Assembly (NCBI GenBank): GCA_020635715.1
Contig: JACJZG010000002.1
Location: 1-64,000, forward strand
Reading direction: 5' to 3'
DNA length: 64,000 nt
Source of the DNA: Flavobacteriales bacterium
GTDB taxonomy: Bacteria > Bacteroidota > Bacteroidia > Flavobacteriales_F > PHOS-HE28
The notes beneath the pieces were generated by a model that ran no database searches, was not told where the DNA came from, and was given only the letters and a program-made list of their open reading frames with translations. The position numbers and the translations under genes are program-made. Numbering within the stretch: position 1 is the first letter of the stretch; every line of letters begins with the position of its first letter. Of the stretch, positions 9,267 through 18,900 are shown piece by piece.

Positions 9267-11770
9267 AAGTCCATCTCGCCCCCACCGTTCTGGCCGGGTT
9301 CACTGCGCTGGCCGCGACGGCGGAACAACGACATATTCTGCTCCCCGAACTTCCACGTGAGCGTGAATCGCACGAACCGCATTTCACGCCGGCGGTAACT
9401 CTCCTGGTAGAGCAGCGGGGTGTCGATGATGTTGCCCCAACGACGGGTGAAGAAGATGTCGTTCACGGACAATACACCCGTGACACGTTTCGTGAAGTCG
9501 TGGCTCAATGAGGCGTCCACACCGTACTGGGCCATCGAGCGGCCCTGCGCCTGGACCTCCGGGCTCTCGTACTCGCCGTTCAACTGTACGGTCCAATCGG
9601 CCTTCACCCCGAAGCGCTGGTTCACCATCAACTTCGACTGCCACACCACCCCCTGGTTGCGGATGCCGCCCTGCGCACTGGACAGTGCGACATTGGTATG
9701 GCGTACCGTTCCGCTCAAGGTCATCTGCAGGCCTTTCTTCGGATCCAACTTCAGCACGTTCTCCCAGCCGAGCATGGTCTCGTATGAACCATTGACGAAG
9801 GTGTTCAACAGGATGGCCGAGTCGGTCGGCAGGGGGGTGGCGAAGTTGGTGACCACATCGGTGGAGTAGCGGCCGAAGACCGAGGTGAGCCATGTGGCCT
9901 TGCCGCCCAGGAAGGGGAGCAGGTGGTTCACCTCCGCCAGGTTGCTCATCTCGGGGGCGAGCGTCGGATTGCCGATCCGTACGTTGCGCGAATCGCTGTA
10001 CATGATGAAGGGGACGATCTGCCAGAACCGGGGACGGTCGATCTTCCGCGAGAAGTTGATCTGGAACTCGCGCTCACTTCCCTCCCAACGCCGTACGAAG
10101 TAGAGCGAGGGGAACAGCGCGCGCCCGAGGTTCTCAGTGCCATCCGGATAGCGGTAGCGGAACACCTCGTCCTTGCCCGTGAGCTTCGTCTCGAACCAGG
10201 TCTGCTCGAAGCGGAGCCCGGTCATCATCGACCAGCGCTCCGTCAACTGCTGCGACCAGTTCACGTAAGCCGCGTTCACCATGTTCTGGATGCGATAGTC
10301 GTTGCTCAATGCGGTATCCAGCACATCCGTTCCGAGGAGGGGAGAGGTGAGCCGCACTTCCAGCACAGTGTGGTCCGGCTGCACGTTGCCCTTCAGGCCG
10401 TACTCCAGCTTCGTTCTCTCGGACAGTGGGTCCACCACATCCGCCTGGAAGGTGTAGGAGGAATAGTGGCTGTAACCGATGTTGTCCTGCAGACGTGGAC
10501 TGCCGGTGGCCGGGTCGCCGTTCACCGCGTAACTGTAAAGGTCCTGCTCGGCGAAGCTCTCGCGCTGCCCATAGTTGTACGTGAAGTCCATGGACCACTC
10601 CTTGCCCTCCTTCGGCGACTTGTGCTTGAAGAGGACCTGGCCGGTGTAGCCCCCGCGATCGGTCCTGGAGGAGTTCAGCTGCTGTCCCTGGCTCAGGACC
10701 TCCTGCCCCGCACCCAGGGAGAGGAAGTCCTGCGTGTCGTTGCCATCATGCACGAACCAGCGCGCCGAGTTGGAGACCGTGAGCGTGCTGCGATTGCTCA
10801 CCTGCCAGTCCACACCCAGGCGGCCACCGTTCATGCGCCGACCGCTGAGGCTGCGGGTGTCCTGTTCGAAATAACCGACCTCCTCGCCGAAGGAACGGTC
10901 CGTGCGCCGGGTGAGCGCATTGGTGTTGTTGCGGCTGGTGTTGAAGTTGTACGATAGGTTGAAGGCCCAGCGACCATCCTTGGCGTTCAGGTTGCCCCCT
11001 GCCTGGTAACGGTCGTTCGTGCCAACGCCGGCCTGCACCTGGCCGCTGTAGCCTGGTTTGGTGCTCTTCTTCAACACCACGTTCAGGATGCCACCCGTCG
11101 TGTTCGCATCGAAGGCGGCGGATGGGTTCGTGATCAGTTCCACACGTTCGATGTCCTCAGCGGGGATCATTTCCAGGGTCATCGTGGTGGGGCGCCCATC
11201 GATCAATACCTGCGGGTTCGATCCGCGCATCTGCACGTTGCCGTCCACGTCCACGCTCAGGCCGGGGATGTTCTTCATCACTTCCACCGCGGAAGCCCCT
11301 TGCGTGGTGAGGTCCTTGTCCACGTTGTACACCCTTCTGTCCACCTGCATGATGGAAGTGCGCTTCTCACCGGTGACCTCGAATTCCTTCAGCACCTCGG
11401 CATCGGGTTCCAGTACGACATTGCCGAGGTCGCGCTCCGGCTGCTCGCGGGAGAGCTGCACCGACACCACTTGGGGCTTGTAGCCGATGAAGCTTATCGT
11501 GACCTTCACGGGCATCAGGGGAAGCTGCTCCACGAGGAAGTCGCCGTTGGGGCGTACGATGGTGCCACCCAGCAGGCTGTCTCCGCGAGCGGCCATCACC
11601 GATACGGTCGCGAACTCGGCCGCTTTCCCCGTGCTGGAGTCGATCACCTTTCCGTAGATCCGGCCGATAGCGGGTCGTGCACCGCGGCCACCGGCCGGTG
11701 GCTGAGCGAGCGCCAGTTGCGCGCAGGCAAGAAGCAGTACGGTGATCAGCGATCGGGTCGGGAAGAACAT
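9263..11770 (-). CDS. TonB-dependent receptor (CarboxypepD-regulatory, plug, OMP barrel)
   Basis: From the ATG at 11770 the protein is 835 residues with a signal peptide (MFFPTRSLITVLLLACAQLALAQ, shown in part). It then has a carboxypeptidase-regulatory-like domain (GRIYGKVIDSSTGKAAEFATV), a plug (MKNIPGLSVDVDGNVQMRG; PAEDIERVELITNPSAAFDA) and an outer-membrane barrel of the OMP_b-brl_3 type. The open frame continues 28 codons upstream, but an exact minus-7 box (TACTTTTG, 11781-11788) lies inside that extension and the signal peptide begins at 11770, so the shorter start is chosen. The ligand is unknown; this family is often siderophore- or peptide-related and also includes receptors without a partner lipoprotein. 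It appears monocistronic. Confidence 0.88.
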   Translation of the reverse strand: MFFPTRSLITVLLLACAQLALAQPPAGGRGARPAIGRIYGKVIDSSTGKAAEFATVSVMAARGDSLLGGTIVRPNGDFLVEQLPLMPVKVTISFIGYKPQVVSVQLSREQPERDLGNVVLEPDAEVLKEFEVTGEKRTSIMQVDRRVYNVDKDLTTQGASAVEVMKNIPGLSVDVDGNVQMRGSNPQVLIDGRPTTMTLEMIPAEDIERVELITNPSAAFDANTTGGILNVVLKKSTKPGYSGQVQAGVGTNDRYQAGGNLNAKDGRWAFNLSYNFNTSRNNTNALTRRTDRSFGEEVGYFEQDTRSLSGRRMNGGRLGVDWQVSNRSTLTVSNSARWFVHDGNDTQDFLSLGAGQEVLSQGQQLNSSRTDRGGYTGQVLFKHKSPKEGKEWSMDFTYNYGQRESFAEQDLYSYAVNGDPATGSPRLQDNIGYSHYSSYTFQADVVDPLSERTKLEYGLKGNVQPDHTVLEVRLTSPLLGTDVLDTALSNDYRIQNMVNAAYVNWSQQLTERWSMMTGLRFEQTWFETKLTGKDEVFRYRYPDGTENLGRALFPSLYFVRRWEGSEREFQINFSRKIDRPRFWQIVPFIMYSDSRNVRIGNPTLAPEMSNLAEVNHLLPFLGGKATWLTSVFGRYSTDVVTNFATPLPTDSAILLNTFVNGSYETMLGWENVLKLDPKKGLQMTLSGTVRHTNVALSSAQGGIRNQGVVWQSKLMVNQRFGVKADWTVQLNGEYESPEVQAQGRSMAQYGVDASLSHDFTKRVTGVLSVNDIFFTRRWGNIIDTPLLYQESYRRREMRFVRFTLTWKFGEQNMSLFRRRGQRSEPGQNGGGEMDF

Positions 11771-11780
11771 GCGGGGTGGG

Positions 11781-11788
11781 CAAAAGTA
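11781..11788 (-). promoter_or_regulatory. Minus-7 box of the TonB receptor gene
   Basis: Minus-strand TACTTTTG is an exact TAnnTTTG match 10 bases upstream of the ATG at 11770. It decides the start choice for the receptor gene. Confidence 0.6.
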
Positions 11789-11881
11789 CCGGCTGGCTTC
11801 GGGCGGTGCTGTCCTTTGATGGGACTCGGGATCCACGGTTCGATCGATCAACAAACTTTCACAGGTGTGGATGGAAAGAAG

Positions 11882-11908
11882 AAGGCCTCCCGGGAACCGG
11901 GAGGCCTT
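11882..11908 (-). terminator. Terminator of the RRM protein gene
   Basis: Perfect 12-base arms AAGGCCTCCCGG (11882-11893) and CCGGGAGGCCTT (11897-11908) surround a 3-base loop, with a T-rich run after it on the minus strand. It lies 21 bases past the stop at 11930. Confidence 0.8.
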
Positions 11909-11929
11909 TCAGCTCGAAGTCGAAGTGGC

Positions 11930-12307
11930 TTAGTACTCCTCGCGGCGCGGACGCTCGCTACGGTATCCACCACGGTCGCCACCGCCGCGCTCGCTGCGGT
12001 ATCCACCACGGTCGCCACCGCCGAAGCCGCGGCCACCGCCACCGAAACCACCGCGATCACCTTCGGTGCGCGGGCGGGCTTCGTTCACGACCAGGTCTCG
12101 GCCGTGGAAATTCTTGCCATTGGTCCCCTCAATGGCGGCGCGCCCGGCGTCATCATCGGCCATCTCCACGAATCCGAAGCCGCGGCTACGGTTGGTGGCG
12201 CGATCCATGATGATCTTGGCCGAAGTCACCTCACCGAAGGGGGCGAACAGCTCGTGGAGATCCTGGTCCTTCACTGAGTAAGGCACGTTGGCGACGTAAA
12301 TGTTCAT
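11930..12307 (-). CDS. RNA-binding protein with one RRM and a Gly/Arg-rich tail
   Basis: The 125-residue protein starts MNIYVANVPYSVKDQDL. It has RNP2 (IYVANV, residues 3-8) and RNP1 (RGFGFVEM, about 43-50) of a single RNA recognition motif. A disordered tail of FGGGGRGFGGGDRGG and GYRSER repeats follows. This is the bacterial Rbp-type, cold-inducible glycine-rich RNA-binding architecture common in Bacteroidota and cyanobacteria, where it binds single-stranded RNA and often acts in cold response or RNA handling. The start at 12307 is preferred over longer frames because the RRM begins right there. The promoter at 12388-12417 implies a leader of about 75 bases, which could host cold-shock-type regulation. 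Confidence 0.93.
   Translation of the reverse strand: MNIYVANVPYSVKDQDLHELFAPFGEVTSAKIIMDRATNRSRGFGFVEMADDDAGRAAIEGTNGKNFHGRDLVVNEARPRTEGDRGGFGGGGRGFGGGDRGGYRSERGGGDRGGYRSERPRREEY
11953..12024 (-). repeat. Two tandem 36-base coding repeats in the RRM gene tail
   Basis: Two units of 36 bases (11953-11988 and 11989-12024) differ at about one position. Each encodes a 12-residue Gly/Arg-rich unit built around DRGGYRSER. Such repeats change copy number easily by slippage. Confidence 0.75.
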
Positions 12308-12387
12308 GAGTTCTACTGACGGGTTAATTTGTTCTGCGCCTGTACCCCGAGCGTCTCGCCAAAGCACGACGGGGCCGTTGGGCGGCA

Positions 12388-12417
12388 CGAATGTAGGTAG
12401 GATCTTGATCCTGTCAA
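12388..12417 (-). promoter_or_regulatory. Canonical Bacteroidota promoter of the RRM gene
   Basis: Minus-strand TTG (12415-12417, within TTGACA), a 19-base spacer and TACATTCG (12388-12395) fit TTG-N19-TAnnTTYG. The expected transcript would carry about 75 untranslated bases before the ATG at 12307. Confidence 0.65.
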
Positions 12418-12427
12418 CATGGGTGGC

Positions 12428-12447
12428 CCGATCGACGGGTCGATCGG
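12428..12447 (-). terminator. Short inverted repeat after the esterase gene
   Basis: CCGATCGAC and GTCGATCGG are perfect 9-base arms around two bases, between the esterase stop (12470) and the RRM promoter. There is no T-run, so a terminator role is only a guess. Confidence 0.35.
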
Positions 12448-12469
12448 CGGGCCTGCCACCGCCGCCGCC

Positions 12470-13717
12470 CTATCTGGAAATGACCACCGGCCGGGTCCAA
12501 CCACCCGCCCCATGGCCTATTTCCAACAGGTAATGGCCCACGGCCAGCTGCCCAACGGCGATGGAGCTGCCAGGGCTTTGGGCCACGATCCGTCCGTCCA
12601 TGGCGCGCAACGTGAGGTGTAGGATCGCTGCCCCGTCAAGGGTCACGTTGATCCGTTCCGAGGCCGGGTTCGGGAACAATAGCGGTGCCGCGGTGGATGC
12701 CTCGCTGGGCAGTGCCGTGCTCGGTGAACAGAACTGCCGGGCCAGGAACTCCGCCGCCCACCCGTCCACCAGCGGCAGGTCGTGGATGTCGTGCGCGTTG
12801 CCGGCGTATGGATGGAACTCGTACCGCATCGGGGTGAAGCCCAGCGACTGCACATAAGGGTCCATCGCGCACGAACCGAACAACCAGGGGTAGTTGCCAC
12901 CGAGCCCCAACGGCATACCCCACAATCCCTGCCGGTGGCCGCAGCCGACCACCGGGTCGTCGATCTGATGATAGGTGAACAAAGCGGGGTCATCAGCGCT
13001 GCCGATCATCGCCGTGTCCAGGATCCCCCCGAAATAGGCGACACAGGCGTTCACCGAGGCATCCGGTCCAGGATGCAGCGTGCCGTTCACCGGTCCAAGG
13101 TCAGGCCGCGGGTATTGGGTAAGGAACTGGTTGACCGCGCTGGTAGCCCCACAGCTCGCCGGCTTTTCCTCTTCGTCCGTGGCATAGGCCACATGCAACG
13201 CGGTGATCCCACCGGCGCTCACGCCCATCACCGATACGTTGAGCACATCGGAGCTGTCCACTTCGGACCGGCCGCGCAGGAAGCGTATCGCGCCCTTCAC
13301 ATCCTGTTGTGCGCGGTAAGCCGCGCGGATCACCTCCGCCTGATCATAAGCGTAGGGGTTCGGGAGCAGGGCAGGCGGATGGAAGCCGAGCCGGTAGCTC
13401 ACGGTCACGGCCACATAACCGCGTTGCGCATACCAGCTGCAGATCGTGTTCATCTCGTTGCGGTGCCCGCCTACGAAGGATCCTCCGTGGACCGCCACCA
13501 ACACCGGCCGGGCCGTTACGTCATCCCCCACCGGTTTGAAGATGTTCATGCGCAGGCTGTCCACTCCACCATCATAGCGCACGGCCGTTCCGTAGAAGAC
13601 ATCACTCTCCACCTGTACATCGAACTGCCTGGCGACATAGTCGTACGCGCAGCTTTGCGCAGCACCGGCAACGGGCAGAAGGCCGAGGATGAAAGGTAAC
13701 GTGCCCAGGGTGGACAT
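12470..13717 (-). CDS. Secreted alpha/beta-hydrolase (carboxylesterase-like) with T9SS sorting domain
   Basis: The 415-residue protein has a signal peptide (about 1-20) and an alpha/beta-hydrolase core of the esterase/lipase type. An oxyanion-hole HGGSF motif lies near residue 95, the nucleophile elbow is GVSAGG near 170, and a candidate catalytic His is in the AHDIHD stretch near 300. From about 335 a C-terminal T9SS type A sorting domain follows (LLFPNPASERINV, ending GHYLLEI...RPVVISR). It would be exported by Sec, crossed through T9SS and released or anchored at the cell surface. The substrate is unknown; the BD-FAE-like fold acts on esters such as acetylated or feruloylated sugars. It has its own weak minus-7-like box just before the ATG. 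Confidence 0.85.
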   Translation of the reverse strand: MSTLGTLPFILGLLPVAGAAQSCAYDYVARQFDVQVESDVFYGTAVRYDGGVDSLRMNIFKPVGDDVTARPVLVAVHGGSFVGGHRNEMNTICSWYAQRGYVAVTVSYRLGFHPPALLPNPYAYDQAEVIRAAYRAQQDVKGAIRFLRGRSEVDSSDVLNVSVMGVSAGGITALHVAYATDEEEKPASCGATSAVNQFLTQYPRPDLGPVNGTLHPGPDASVNACVAYFGGILDTAMIGSADDPALFTYHQIDDPVVGCGHRQGLWGMPLGLGGNYPWLFGSCAMDPYVQSLGFTPMRYEFHPYAGNAHDIHDLPLVDGWAAEFLARQFCSPSTALPSEASTAAPLLFPNPASERINVTLDGAAILHLTLRAMDGRIVAQSPGSSIAVGQLAVGHYLLEIGHGAGGWTRPVVISR

Positions 13718-13864
13718 GCACCCAAGATAGGTGGATCCGCGCGGGCCGGGCGGGCGTCCTCAGGAACACGTTGGGGGGGCAACCGTTCATCACAAGGCGT
13801 GCAGGCCCGCACTTTCCACTTCCGTTGATGCCCCGGCCGCAGGAACATTGCGATCCCCTCGTTC

Positions 13865-15109
13865 ATGGACCGCCTCATCGACCCGCGCCCCGCCAGACGG
13901 AAACGCATCATCGCCATCGGCTGCATCGGTGGTGTGCTGGTGCTGCTGGCTTTCTTCTGGGCCGGTTCCTTCACCACCAGCCGCGTGCGTGTGGAAGCGG
14001 CCAGGGTCACTGTGGGCACGGTGCAGCGCGGCATGTTCAAGGAGTTCATTCCGGTCACGGGTACCGTGCAGCCCATACAGACGGTCTTCCTGGATGCGCT
14101 CGAAGGCGGCACCGTGAAACATCGTTTCGTGGAGGACGGGCATATGGTGAAGGTGGGCGAGCCCATCATCGAGCTGAGCAATCCGCAGTTGCACATGGAT
14201 GCGATCAACCGGGAGGCGCAATTGCTCGATCAACAGAACAACCTGCGCAACACGCGACTGGCCATGGATCAGCAGACCACACGCCTGCGTGACGACCTGC
14301 TCAACCTGGACAAGGAGCTGAAGCGGCTGGAGCGCGACCAGCGCGTGGACGATCGCCTCGTGAAGGACTCCCTGCTCGCCCGCAACACCTACCTCAGCAA
14401 CCAGGAGAACCTGCAGTACATGCGCGAGAAGCGGAAGCTCGTGGCCGCCAACGTGCGCAGTGATTCGGTCTTCCGCCAGAGCCAGCTCGGCTCCATCACG
14501 AGCAACCTCGCGTTGATCGATCAGAATCTGGCTTTCCTGCGTGAGAACCTGCAGAACCTCGTGATCAAGGCACCGATCGACGGGCAGCTCAGCGGGCTGA
14601 ACGTGGAGATCGGACAGACCAAACAACGCGGTGAACGCATCGCCCAGATCGATGTGCTCGAAAGCTTCAAGGTGCGCGCGCGTATACCCGAACACTACGT
14701 GAGCCGTGTGAGCATCGGGTTGCAGGGCACCTTCACCCATGCCGGCCAGGAGCACGCCATCGAAGTGTTCAAGATCTACCCCGAGGTGAGCAACGGGGAG
14801 TTCGATGTGGACCTGCGTTTCGTGGGGGACAAGCCCGCTGTGCGCCGCGGACAGACCTTCCAAGTGCGTCTCCAGCTCAGTGAGGACATGGAGGCGGTGA
14901 TGCTGCCCCGCGGACCTTTCTTCCAGGACACGGGTGGACAATGGGTATACACCGTGGACGCCGATGGAAGAGCGGTGAAACGTGATGTGAAGCTCGGCCG
15001 CCAGAACCCCGACATGTACGAAGTGCTGGAAGGACTTGATCCAGGTGATCGGGTGGTCACCAGCCGCTATGCCGCCTTCAACAACGCTGACGAACTCTTG
15101 ATCGAATAG
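13865..15109 (+). CDS. HlyD/MacA-like periplasmic adaptor
   Basis: The 414-residue membrane fusion protein has one N-terminal membrane anchor (about 14-36). A biotinyl-lipoyl-like half-motif follows (IPVTGTVQPIQTVFLDALEGG), then a long coiled coil (about 110-235, many Leu/Gln/Asn/Arg heptads), the second half-motif (VIKAPIDGQLSGL) and a beta-barrel domain. It links an inner-membrane transporter to an outer-membrane channel. The next gene is a MacB/LolD-type ATPase, so this is the adaptor of a tripartite ABC efflux or envelope-stress system. The FtsX-type permease normally found beside such pairs is absent here, although two such permeases lie elsewhere in the window (31.4 and 46.6 kb). Confidence 0.88.
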   Translation: MDRLIDPRPARRKRIIAIGCIGGVLVLLAFFWAGSFTTSRVRVEAARVTVGTVQRGMFKEFIPVTGTVQPIQTVFLDALEGGTVKHRFVEDGHMVKVGEPIIELSNPQLHMDAINREAQLLDQQNNLRNTRLAMDQQTTRLRDDLLNLDKELKRLERDQRVDDRLVKDSLLARNTYLSNQENLQYMREKRKLVAANVRSDSVFRQSQLGSITSNLALIDQNLAFLRENLQNLVIKAPIDGQLSGLNVEIGQTKQRGERIAQIDVLESFKVRARIPEHYVSRVSIGLQGTFTHAGQEHAIEVFKIYPEVSNGEFDVDLRFVGDKPAVRRGQTFQVRLQLSEDMEAVMLPRGPFFQDTGGQWVYTVDADGRAVKRDVKLGRQNPDMYEVLEGLDPGDRVVTSRYAAFNNADELLIE

Positions 15110-15151
15110 AGCCCACATGCCCGCGCTCGTTGCGTATTACGCATGGACGTG

Positions 15152-15185
15152 TTGCGGGTTGAATGCCACCAAGGAGAACCCGCAA
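15152..15185. repeat. Inverted repeat between adaptor and ATPase genes
   Basis: TTGCGGGTT (15152-15160) and AACCCGCAA (15177-15185) are perfect 9-base arms with a 16-base loop. Around it lie further echoes of GCGTATTACG / GCAATACGTAAC. The hairpin sits 26 bases before the ATPase start, so it may tune expression of the second gene of the operon. Confidence 0.5.
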
Positions 15186-15211
15186 TACGTAACACGCCAA
15201 TCCGCAACACC

Positions 15212-15907
15212 ATGAGCCTCCTCCGAACCTCCCACCTCTCGAAGATCTACCGTACGGATACGGTGGAGACCACCGCGTTGAACGACGTGAGCATCGACAT
15301 CGCCCAGGGCGAGTTCGTGGCCATCATGGGTCCGAGCGGTTGCGGCAAGTCCACCCTCCTCAACATCATCGGCCTGCTCGACTCGCCCAGTGACGGCAGC
15401 TACTTCGTGAGCGGCGAGGACGTGAGCGGCTACAACGAGCGCAAGCGTGCAGAGGTGCGCAAGAGCACCATCGGCTTCGTGTTCCAGAGCTTCAACCTCA
15501 TTGATGAGCTCACCGTTGCGGAGAACATCGAATTGCCGCTGATCTACACGCGGATGAGCAAGGCCGAACGGAAGGATCGGGTGGAGGAGGCGATGAAGCG
15601 CATGAACATCGCGCACCGCGCGAAGCACTTCCCGCAGCAACTGAGCGGCGGTCAACAGCAGCGCGTGGCCATCGCACGGGCCGTGGTCAACAGCCCGAAG
15701 CTGATCCTTGCGGACGAACCCACCGGGAACCTGGATAGCGCGATGGGCGAAGAAGTGATGGGCCTGCTCACCGAGCTCAACAAGCTCGGGACCACGGTCA
15801 TCATTGTCACGCACAGCCTCCGCGACGCCGGTTATGCCCAGCGCACCATCAAGCTACTTGATGGCAAGGTGGTGGAAGGCAGTGTACCAGTGCAGGCGTT
15901 GTTGTAG
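15212..15907 (+). CDS. MacB/LolD-type ABC transporter ATP-binding protein
   Basis: This 231-residue nucleotide-binding subunit has Walker A GPSGCGKST near residues 39-47, Q-loop VFQSFNL, signature LSGGQQQR, Walker B LILADEPTG and the H-loop VTHS. The sequence is closest to the MacB/LolD/FtsE group that powers FtsX-fold permeases by mechanotransmission. The frame is open further upstream to 15143, but homologous proteins begin with a short MSLLRTSHLSKIY-like segment, so 15212 is chosen. It is likely co-transcribed with the adaptor gene 102 bases upstream. No permease is encoded next to it. Confidence 0.92.
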   Translation: MSLLRTSHLSKIYRTDTVETTALNDVSIDIAQGEFVAIMGPSGCGKSTLLNIIGLLDSPSDGSYFVSGEDVSGYNERKRAEVRKSTIGFVFQSFNLIDELTVAENIELPLIYTRMSKAERKDRVEEAMKRMNIAHRAKHFPQQLSGGQQQRVAIARAVVNSPKLILADEPTGNLDSAMGEEVMGLLTELNKLGTTVIIVTHSLRDAGYAQRTIKLLDGKVVEGSVPVQALL

Positions 15908-15961
15908 AGATCTTTCCACGATCTGACGCGCATCGTGCCTGATCCGTGATCGGGTCGCTCT

Positions 15962-15988
15962 TTGCTGACCCAAGGCGGCAGACCTTTG
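15962..15988 (+). promoter_or_regulatory. Candidate promoter of tamB
   Basis: TTG (15962-15964), a 16-base spacer and GACCTTTG (15981-15988) approximate the Bacteroidota promoter with a G-for-T mismatch and a short spacer. The ATG at 15995 lies 6 bases downstream. Confidence 0.35.
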
Positions 15989-15994
15989 GGCGCG

Positions 15995-18900
15995 ATGGCA
16001 GTGGAAGCGGATGAGCAGGAGGAACGGAACGGCAGGCCGGGTCCGACCAGGTCGCCGTGGCAACGCCTGCGGTATTGGTCCATCCGGCTGCTGCTCATAC
16101 CGGTGCTGTTGTTGCTGTTGGTGGCGGGGCTGTTGTACGTGCCTGCAGTGCAGGACCTGGTCCGCGAAAGGGCCGTCGCCGCTTTGCAGGAGCGCATCGG
16201 CACACGGGTCGCTCTGGAGCACATCGCTCTGCGCTTCCCAGTGGGTCTTACCTTGAGAGGGTTTCATATCGCCGATGAACAGGCCGACACCTTGCTTAGC
16301 CTGGGAGAATTGAAGGCCCAGGTGAGCCTGACCGCCTTGTGGAACAAGCGCATCGCGATAGCGGGCCTTTCCCTTTCCGGAGTGCGCGCGAACCTCGAAC
16401 AGAACGCGGACAGCACCTTCAATTTCGAGCACATCATCAACGCGTTCGCGGGGAATGATGCGGACCCTGAGGCCGTGGACACGACCGGCGGCTGGACCAT
16501 CACCGCTGATGGGATCTCCCTGCAGGACATCCACTATACCATGGTGATGGCGCCTTCGCAATTGGATCTGGACCTGCGGCTGGAGCATTTGGATCTCGAC
16601 CTGAAGGAGTTCGATCTGGACCGGATGCGCTTCCATGGTGGCGAACTGCTGGTGAGCGGCACTTCCCTCCGTATGACAAGTGCACCAAGGACACCAACGC
16701 CTGACACCTATCCCGAACTCATTCCGCCGTTCCCGGATCTGCACATCGACCTGGAGCGTGCCATGCTCACGGATATTCGCTACCACATGGGAACGGTGGG
16801 TGCAGGCGATAGCCTGTGGGTGGCACTCGAACAGGGCGAGTTGGAAGTTGAGCAGCTGGACCTCCCGCACCAACGTTTCCACTTTTCCCGGATCGCACTG
16901 GTTGAAGCGCGGTTCGGTATGCTGCGTACCGACACCACCGCCACCGATGCGTCATCTGATGATCCGCCCTGGCTTGACCAGAACGATGGCTTCCGCTACT
17001 TCCTGCGCGACTTCGATATCGCGGCGGATCAATTGCGCATCACGAATTCAGCACTCGCCATGCACGCGGGAAGCATTGGTGAAGGGGCAGGGCCGTTCGA
17101 CCCGCACCATGTCATCGTAGAGGACCTCGACGTCAAGGTCGATGGGATCGTGGCGAACAATGAAGAAGTGTGTGCGGATATCCGGGATCTTCAGGCACGA
17201 GCGGTTCCCGGAGCTTCAACGTGGAAGCTGAGTGCAGAGGTCATGGCGACACCCGCCATGGCGCACATGAACGAGGTCCGGGTGGCGTGGAACGATCTGG
17301 TCATGAGACTGAGCGCCCGTGCCGAGCTCGGTTCGCTCTCCAGCGCCTATCGCTCCCCGCACACGGTCCCCTTGTTCGCATCCCTGGAAGGACAGGTCGA
17401 TCGCACCATGTGGTCGGAGCTGATCGGGCTCCTGCCCATGAAGATACCACGGTCACACCCCATCCCGGAGGGTGTCGCCTTCGATCTGCACGCGAACGGC
17501 ACGATGCAAGCCCTGGACACCGTGCGCGCTTCCCTCCGCGGTGATGCAGGTACCACGGTGCGCCTATCGGGAAGGGTGAACCACCTCCTCGACACCAGGC
17601 GTCTTTCCTACGACCTGCGGATCGAGCCCTTCGAAATGGGTGATGGGGTGCGGTCGATCGCAAGGACCTTCGTTCCACCGGGCACCCTCCTGCCTGCCCG
17701 ACTAGCGCTCAATGCGGTGGTCAAGGGTTCCATGGAAGAGGTCGAAGGTGCTGTGGACCTGCACAGCGATCTGGGCGATCTGCATGGTCCGTTCGCTTTG
17801 CGCGGCCTGGATCGTGCCTTCCCGGACGCCGTGACCATCGACTGGCACGCAACGGATCTGGCGATGGCGCGGATACTGGGCGACACCTCATTGAAGCGTG
17901 CTGATGTGCATCTGGAGGCGGAGGTCAAGGACCTGAACAGCGCGCAGCGTCGTGGATGGCTGCAGATGAGCAGTGCACGCCTTGGCCTTGGGAACGACGA
18001 GGCCGACACCTTGACCTTACGCGCCGACGTGCGCGGCGATTCCATGCAGGTGATCGGCAGGGTGCGAAGTGTACCCGTCGCCTTCGAACTGGTGGCCGCC
18101 GGGCTGTGGCCTGTTGGTAACGACAGCCTCAGCGCCGACCTTGACCTGCTTCTTGAACACGCCGACCTGATGGCTCTCGGCCTCATGCAGCATCCGCTGA
18201 ACGTGGGCGGTGATTGGCACGGGCATGCCGCCATCGATACCAGCGGCCATGGCAGCGTTTCGCTCATCATGGACAGTACGCGCCTGCAGAGCGGTACGAA
18301 GCGTTTCCTGTTCAAGGAGCTGCGTGCACAAGCGATGCTGGGCATGGACAGTACCGCGGCGACCATCGAAAGTGATGCGCTTGATCTTGCCTTTTCAGCG
18401 AACGTTCCCGTGGATACCCTGCTCGAGCGTATCAGGGCCAAGGCCGCCAGCTTCCTTACAACGGACACCCTGCACCACAAAGGGGGCGGAGAACGGTTCG
18501 ATCTGGCCGTGGAGCTGGAGCGGACCGAATGGCTCACGGGCCTGTTGGTGCCGGAACTGCAGGCCATCGAGCTGGAACGGTTGGAAGCGCATTATGACGG
18601 CGACGCGGATGAGCTTGCCGCGGCATTGGTCCTTCCGCACCTCCGGTATGACAGCATCCAGGTGGATGGTGCGGAGGTGAACATCAACGCCAGGGGTGCG
18701 GACCTCAACGCGTCATTGGCCGCCCAACGCATGGAGATGGGACCGTATCACGTGGCGGGAACGGCCATCACCGCGAACGGCAGTGGGGGGGACATCAACG
18801 CGCAGATGCGGATCGCCGAGGGGGAGACGGAACAATACCGGATCAGCGCGCAAGTGACCAAGGATGGCGCCGAACGTATGGTCCGGTTCGATCAAGAACA

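Noticed and set aside
11953..12024. Tandem 36-base repeats as a CRISPR or minisatellite array
   Set aside because: There are only two units, no spacers, and both lie in frame in the RRM gene tail.
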